NCBI GenBank assembly: GCA_007130555.1
Contig: SLSH01000064.1
Location: 1 to 11,043 of the forward strand
Length of the DNA stretch: 11,043 bases
Direction of reading: 5' to 3'
Origin: Bacteroidales bacterium
GTDB lineage: Bacteria; Bacteroidota; Bacteroidia; Bacteroidales; ML635J-15
Shown: positions 8,716-11,043 of the stretch, one piece after another
Position numbering within the stretch: the stretch's first letter is position 1
Layout: each line of letters begins with the position of its first letter
The notes under the pieces: generated by a model
Database searches by the model: none
The model's input: the letters and a program-made list of their open reading frames with translations, nothing else
What the model was told of the DNA's origin: nothing
Program-made: the position numbers and the translations under genes

Positions 8716-8723
8716 CAAATATA
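8716..8723 (-). promoter_or_regulatory. Candidate -7 element for the pgpH-like gene
   Basis: Read on the minus strand this is TATATTTG, a perfect TAnnTTTG, 17 bases upstream of the ATG. A T-run about 20 bases further upstream is the only -33 candidate. Confidence 0.45.
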
Positions 8724-8904
8724 ACTATTATTTAAATTAAAAAGATTTAGAATGACCTGAATAGTTCATTTTTTTTTATAAAGCTAATCAATACAAAAAG
8801 ATATATTTATCACTAAATAAATATTTCAACTATTTTTAATTTGAATATCAGAGCTTTAAGTGTTTTTGTTAATAAATTTTAATTTTTTAGCATAAATATA
8901 ATAT

Positions 8905-8912
8905 TATATTTG
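8905..8912 (+). promoter_or_regulatory. Candidate -7 element for the NlpC/P60 gene
   Basis: TATATTTG is a perfect TAnnTTTG, 32 bases before the chosen ATG, leaving room for a leader of about 25 bases. The -33 element is weak. The rest of the 246-base divergent region (8699-8944) shows no gene, repeat or RNA structure that I can support. Confidence 0.45.
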
Positions 8913-8944
8913 AATAATTTTAAGATGAAATATTTAACTATTTT

Positions 8945-9727
8945 ATGGAATTCGGATTAAGTGAATTAGCAGTTATCCCAATAAGACAGGGGTTGTCGGA
9001 CAGAAGTGAAATGCTCAGTCAGATTTTATTCGGTGAAAGTTTTGAAATAATAGCAAAACGTGGTGAATGGCTCAGAATTAAAATGCCCGAAGATAATTAC
9101 GAAGGATGGGTGGTTAAAGATGCTGTGAGTATTATCAGCGAAAATGATTTTTTAAGATTACAAAATAATAAAAAGGTTTTTTTTGAAGATTTACAAACGG
9201 TTTTAATTAGAAACAATAATGATAAAATATTAGTACCAATCGGATCGGTGTTCCCGAATTTTAAACAAGGCGAAAGCGTATTTACAATTAATAACAATCA
9301 CTATAAATTCGAAAAATCAATAGGAGAGGAAGTTGTTACTGTTGATAAACGCGAAATGATAATTAATATAGCAAAAAAACTTCTGAACTGTCCGTATCTG
9401 TGGGGAGGAAGAACAGCATGGGGGATAGACTGCTCGGGATTTACACAGCTGCTATACAGAATCGCAGGGGTAAACATACCCAGAGACAGTAATCAACAAG
9501 TACATTTTGGAAATACAATAAACTTTACAACTGATGCAAAATCGGGAGATTTAATATTCTTTGATGATGATGAAGGAAATATCGTTCATGTCGGTGTATA
9601 TATGGGAAGCGGACAAATTATCCATGCCTCTACAAAAGTAAGAATAGATATTGTTGACCATCAGGGTATTTATAACAGAGAAATTAAAAGATATACACAT
9701 AATTTAAGAGTAATTAAATCAATATAA
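8945..9727 (+). CDS. SH3-NlpC/P60 murein-peptide endopeptidase, probably cytoplasmic
   Basis: The protein has 260 residues. The N-terminus is a bacterial SH3 domain (about 1-63: AVIPIRQGLSDRSEMLSQIL, then GEWLRIK and GWV). A second SH3-like segment at about 65-125 precedes an NlpC/P60 domain at about 135-255. The catalytic Cys163 is in GIDCSGF, His215 in IVHVGVY and the third polar residue is His227 in IIHAS. The architecture matches the dipeptidyl-peptidase VI/YkfC type, which cuts the gamma-D-Glu to diamino-acid bond of free murein peptides. There is no signal peptide or membrane segment, which fits a cytoplasmic recycling role rather than wall cleavage; this is inference. The ATG at 8945 is chosen because the family begins right at the SH3 domain. 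An upstream ATG at 8925 is out of frame and ends after 11 codons. The gene is divergent from pgpH and is followed 4 bases later by a small ORF. Confidence 0.9.
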   Translation: MEFGLSELAVIPIRQGLSDRSEMLSQILFGESFEIIAKRGEWLRIKMPEDNYEGWVVKDAVSIISENDFLRLQNNKKVFFEDLQTVLIRNNNDKILVPIGSVFPNFKQGESVFTINNNHYKFEKSIGEEVVTVDKREMIINIAKKLLNCPYLWGGRTAWGIDCSGFTQLLYRIAGVNIPRDSNQQVHFGNTINFTTDAKSGDLIFFDDDEGNIVHVGVYMGSGQIIHASTKVRIDIVDHQGIYNREIKRYTHNLRVIKSI

Positions 9728-9731
9728 TATT

Positions 9732-9827
9732 ATGTTATTAATTAACTTTTCATTGATTATAAAAATAGTTCTGATAATTATTTTAGCTCTAATTATTCTT
9801 TTAATTAAATCAAAATCAAAAGTGTAA
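9732..9827 (+). CDS. Possible 31-residue single-pass membrane peptide
   Basis: An ATG 4 bases after the NlpC/P60 stop opens a 31-codon frame ending in TAA. The peptide begins MLLINFSLIIKIVLIIIL and continues hydrophobic through residue 25. It then ends in a lysine-rich tail (KSKSKV), so it would form one membrane helix with a cytoplasmic C-terminus. The tight spacing suggests translation coupled to the gene upstream. I recognise no family. In AT-rich DNA, Ile/Leu-rich frames arise easily by chance, so this remains a candidate. Confidence 0.35.
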   Translation: MLLINFSLIIKIVLIIILALIILLIKSKSKV

Positions 9828-9855
9828 ATCCATATTACAATTTTTTGTTTATTTT

Positions 9856-9886
9856 TTTGTTTATAGTTAAGTAAACTATTTATTTG
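9856..9886 (+). promoter_or_regulatory. Candidate sodB promoter with internal dyad
   Basis: A TTTG at 9856-9859 and TTTATTTG at 9879-9886 are 19 bases apart. This matches Bacteroidota -33/-7 geometry, with one mismatch in the -7 (TTnnTTTG). Between them, ATAGTT (9863-9868) and AACTAT (9874-9879) form a 6-bp inverted repeat around AAGTA, which could be an operator. The ATG lies 23 bases after the -7 element. Confidence 0.45.
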
Positions 9887-9909
9887 TTAAATTTAAAATA
9901 TCAATAATT

Positions 9910-10479
9910 ATGATTGAATTACCTAAATTACCTTACGAATTTGATGCGTTAGAACCGCAAATCAGCAAAAAAACCGTTGAATTTCATTACACAAAACATC
10001 ATCAGGGATATGTTAATAAGTTAAACGGACTTATCAAAGGAACTGATTTTGAAAATAAAAGCATTGAAGACATCGTGAAAACTTCGCAGGGCGGGATGTT
10101 TAATAATGCAGCGCAAATATGGAATCATACATTTTACTGGGAGGGATTCTCGGCAAATCCTCAAAAAAATCCGACAGGAAAATTATCGGAAATGATAAAC
10201 AATAAATTTGGCTCATTCGAAAAATTCAAAGAGGAATTTGAAAACTTCTCAGCTACCGTTTTCGGCTCGGGATGGTCGTGGCTTGTTATTAATAACGGAA
10301 AACTTGAAATTACAGGTACTTCAAATGCCGACACACCGATCACAAAAGGATTAAAACCTTTATTTACCTGCGACGTTTGGGAACATGCTTATTATCTTGA
10401 TTATCAAAATAGAAGACCCGATTATTTAAAGAATTTCTGGAATATACTCGACTGGAATATTATTGAAAAAAGAATCTAG
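9910..10479 (+). CDS. sodB: Iron-type superoxide dismutase (Fe or Fe/Mn)
   Basis: The 189-residue enzyme has the standard SodB length and dismutates superoxide to oxygen and hydrogen peroxide in the cytoplasm. All four metal ligands are visible: His26 (EFHYTKHHQGY), His73 (WNHTFYW), Asp155 and His159 (CDVWEHAYYLDYQNRRPDYL). Gln69 in NNAAQIWNH is the second-sphere glutamine position typical of iron enzymes; manganese enzymes usually carry glycine there and place the glutamine later. Some Bacteroidota relatives are cambialistic, so use of manganese is not excluded. There is no signal peptide. The gene follows the NlpC/P60 and small-ORF unit after an 82-base gap that holds a promoter candidate, so it is probably transcribed alone. 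Downstream lies a hairpin repeat array, whose first unit could end the transcript. Confidence 0.96.
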   Translation: MIELPKLPYEFDALEPQISKKTVEFHYTKHHQGYVNKLNGLIKGTDFENKSIEDIVKTSQGGMFNNAAQIWNHTFYWEGFSANPQKNPTGKLSEMINNKFGSFEKFKEEFENFSATVFGSGWSWLVINNGKLEITGTSNADTPITKGLKPLFTCDVWEHAYYLDYQNRRPDYLKNFWNILDWNIIEKRI

Positions 10480-10511
10480 AGATTAATAGCAATTCATACA
10501 AAATACAAACG

Positions 10512-10889
10512 TATAAAAAAATCCGTGTAAAAAAAAGCAAAGGCCACTGATGTACACAGATTGAACACAGATAAATAAAGTTTAAAATATAAAAAAATCA
10601 GTGCAAATCCGTGTTAATCCGTGGCAAAAAAAAAGCAAAGCCACCGATATACACAGATTAAACACAGATAATAAAGTTTAAAATATGAAAAATCAGTGTT
10701 AATCCGTGTTAATCCGTGGCAAAAAAAAAAGCAAAGCCATCGATATACACAGATTGAATACAGATAAAAAGAGTTTAAAATATGAAAAAATCAGTGCAAA
10801 TCAGTGTCAATCCGTGGCAAAAAAAAAAGCAAAGGCCACTGATGTACACAGATTAAACACAGATAATAAAGTTTAAAATATGAAAAAAT
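10512..10889. repeat. Tandem array of ~97-bp hairpin-forming units, about 3.6 copies
   Basis: Units start at GCAAAG: 10537-10634 (98), 10635-10730 (96), 10731-10828 (98) and a half unit from 10829 to about 10889. A degenerate remnant at 10512-10536 precedes them. Each full unit has a left arm GCCACTGATGTACACAGATT-like, an AT-rich loop with GTTTAAAATATGAAAAA, a right arm ending AATCCGTGGC that pairs with the left arm, and a run of A's. In unit 1 the arms are 10543-10572 and 10597-10625. CAC triplets recur every 10 bases in the arms. Units are mosaic: 1 and 4 share GGCCACTGATG, 2 and 3 share CGATATACAC, while 1 and 3 share GATTGAA and 2 and 4 share GATTAAACAC. This suggests unequal exchange or gene conversion. 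I recall similar CCACGGATTAACACGGAT elements being dispersed in Bacteroidota genomes. No other gene is seen between 10480 and 10879. Confidence 0.9.
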
Positions 10890-11043
10890 ACATATTTATC
10901 ATCATATCGGTTTTTTCGGTATTATTTGTCTGTCCTCAAAACATGCCCCTGTACAAGCAAGTAATTTCGGATTTGTCATCGGAAGAGTTTAAGGGCAGAG
11001 GCATTGAAGAATACGGTGATATAAAAGCCTCCGAATATATAAG
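10880..11043 (+). CDS. Secreted M28-type metallopeptidase, N-terminal fragment
   Basis: An ATG at 10880 opens a frame that runs to the window end (54 codons plus 2 bases). Residues 1-17 form a signal sequence (MKKYIFIIISVFSVLFV). Cys18 follows Val rather than Gly/Ala/Ser, so it is a poor lipobox. The mature start holds YKQVISDLSSEEFKGRGIEE (25-44) and KASEYI (49-54). This is the 'vixxLssxexxGRgxxxxgxxxAaxYI' lead-in that precedes the zinc aminopeptidase domain in many Bacteroidota M28 proteins. The catalytic domain is outside the window, so activity cannot be judged. The start codon and first codons lie inside the last, incomplete unit of the hairpin array, an unusual leader. Without the rest of the sequence, another peptidase with the same N-terminal element remains possible. 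Confidence 0.6.
   Translation, partial: MKKYIFIIISVFSVLFVCPQNMPLYKQVISDLSSEEFKGRGIEEYGDIKASEYI

Noticed and set aside
8925..8960. Upstream ATG and an 11-codon ORF (MKYLTILWNSD) overlapping the NlpC/P60 start, looking like the beginning of a signal peptide.
   Set aside because: It is out of frame with the enzyme and too short for a signal sequence. The enzyme's SH3 domain begins at the ATG at 8945, as in its family.
10782..10856. A 24-codon ORF starting in repeat unit 3 (MKKSVQISVNPWQKKK...).
   Set aside because: It is a by-product of the repeat: unit 2 stops after 5 codons in the same place and unit 1 lacks the ATG, so no coding constraint is visible.
10512..10889. CRISPR array as an explanation for the tandem repeats.
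   Set aside because: Units are nearly identical along their whole length, with no unique spacers and no cas genes nearby.

Overview
The window looks like a piece of an AT-rich Bacteroidota (Bacteroidales-like) chromosome. Supporting signs are two outer-membrane TonB-dependent receptors with Bacteroidota-type plug motifs (one with an N-terminal carboxypeptidase-like regulatory domain), a GIN-domain (DUF2807) lipoprotein, a signal-less SH3-NlpC/P60 peptidase, promoter -7 elements of the TAnnTTTG type, and no Shine-Dalgarno sequences. No plasmid, phage, CRISPR, tRNA or rRNA signal was seen. The content is mostly housekeeping, and the unusual structure lies between the genes.

Layout. Positions 1-2733 (minus) hold a lipoprotein gene followed after 37 bases by a BtuB-like TonB-dependent receptor whose last residues lie beyond the window edge. 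A 51-base divergent gap separates this pair from mltG (2785-3831, plus), an inner-membrane lytic transglycosylase. mltG converges on a second TonB-dependent receptor (6504-4057, minus). Between their stop codons sits a MITE-like element of about 200 bp with 21-bp terminal inverted repeats, a strong internal hairpin and perfect 14-bp flanking direct repeats. Upstream of that receptor, on the same strand, is a 7TM-HD phosphohydrolase of the PgpH type (8698-6569), a probable cyclic-di-AMP phosphodiesterase. After a 246-base divergent region come, on the plus strand, an NlpC/P60 murein-peptide endopeptidase (8945-9727), a possible 31-residue membrane peptide (9732-9827) and an iron-type superoxide dismutase (9910-10479). 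Positions 10480-10879 are filled by a tandem array of hairpin-forming units of about 97 bp. Its last, half unit supplies the start codon of a secreted M28-type metallopeptidase that is cut off by the window end.

How the parts fit. Three genes concern the cell wall or its signalling: MltG cuts nascent glycan, the NlpC/P60 enzyme probably trims recycled murein peptides in the cytoplasm, and PgpH probably degrades c-di-AMP, a nucleotide tied to envelope and osmotic control in other bacteria. The two receptors import unknown substrates. No dedicated new multi-gene system is evident. The best leads are the mobile element between the convergent genes, the hairpin array that shares the M28 gene's initiation site, the small membrane ORF and the lipoprotein-receptor pair.
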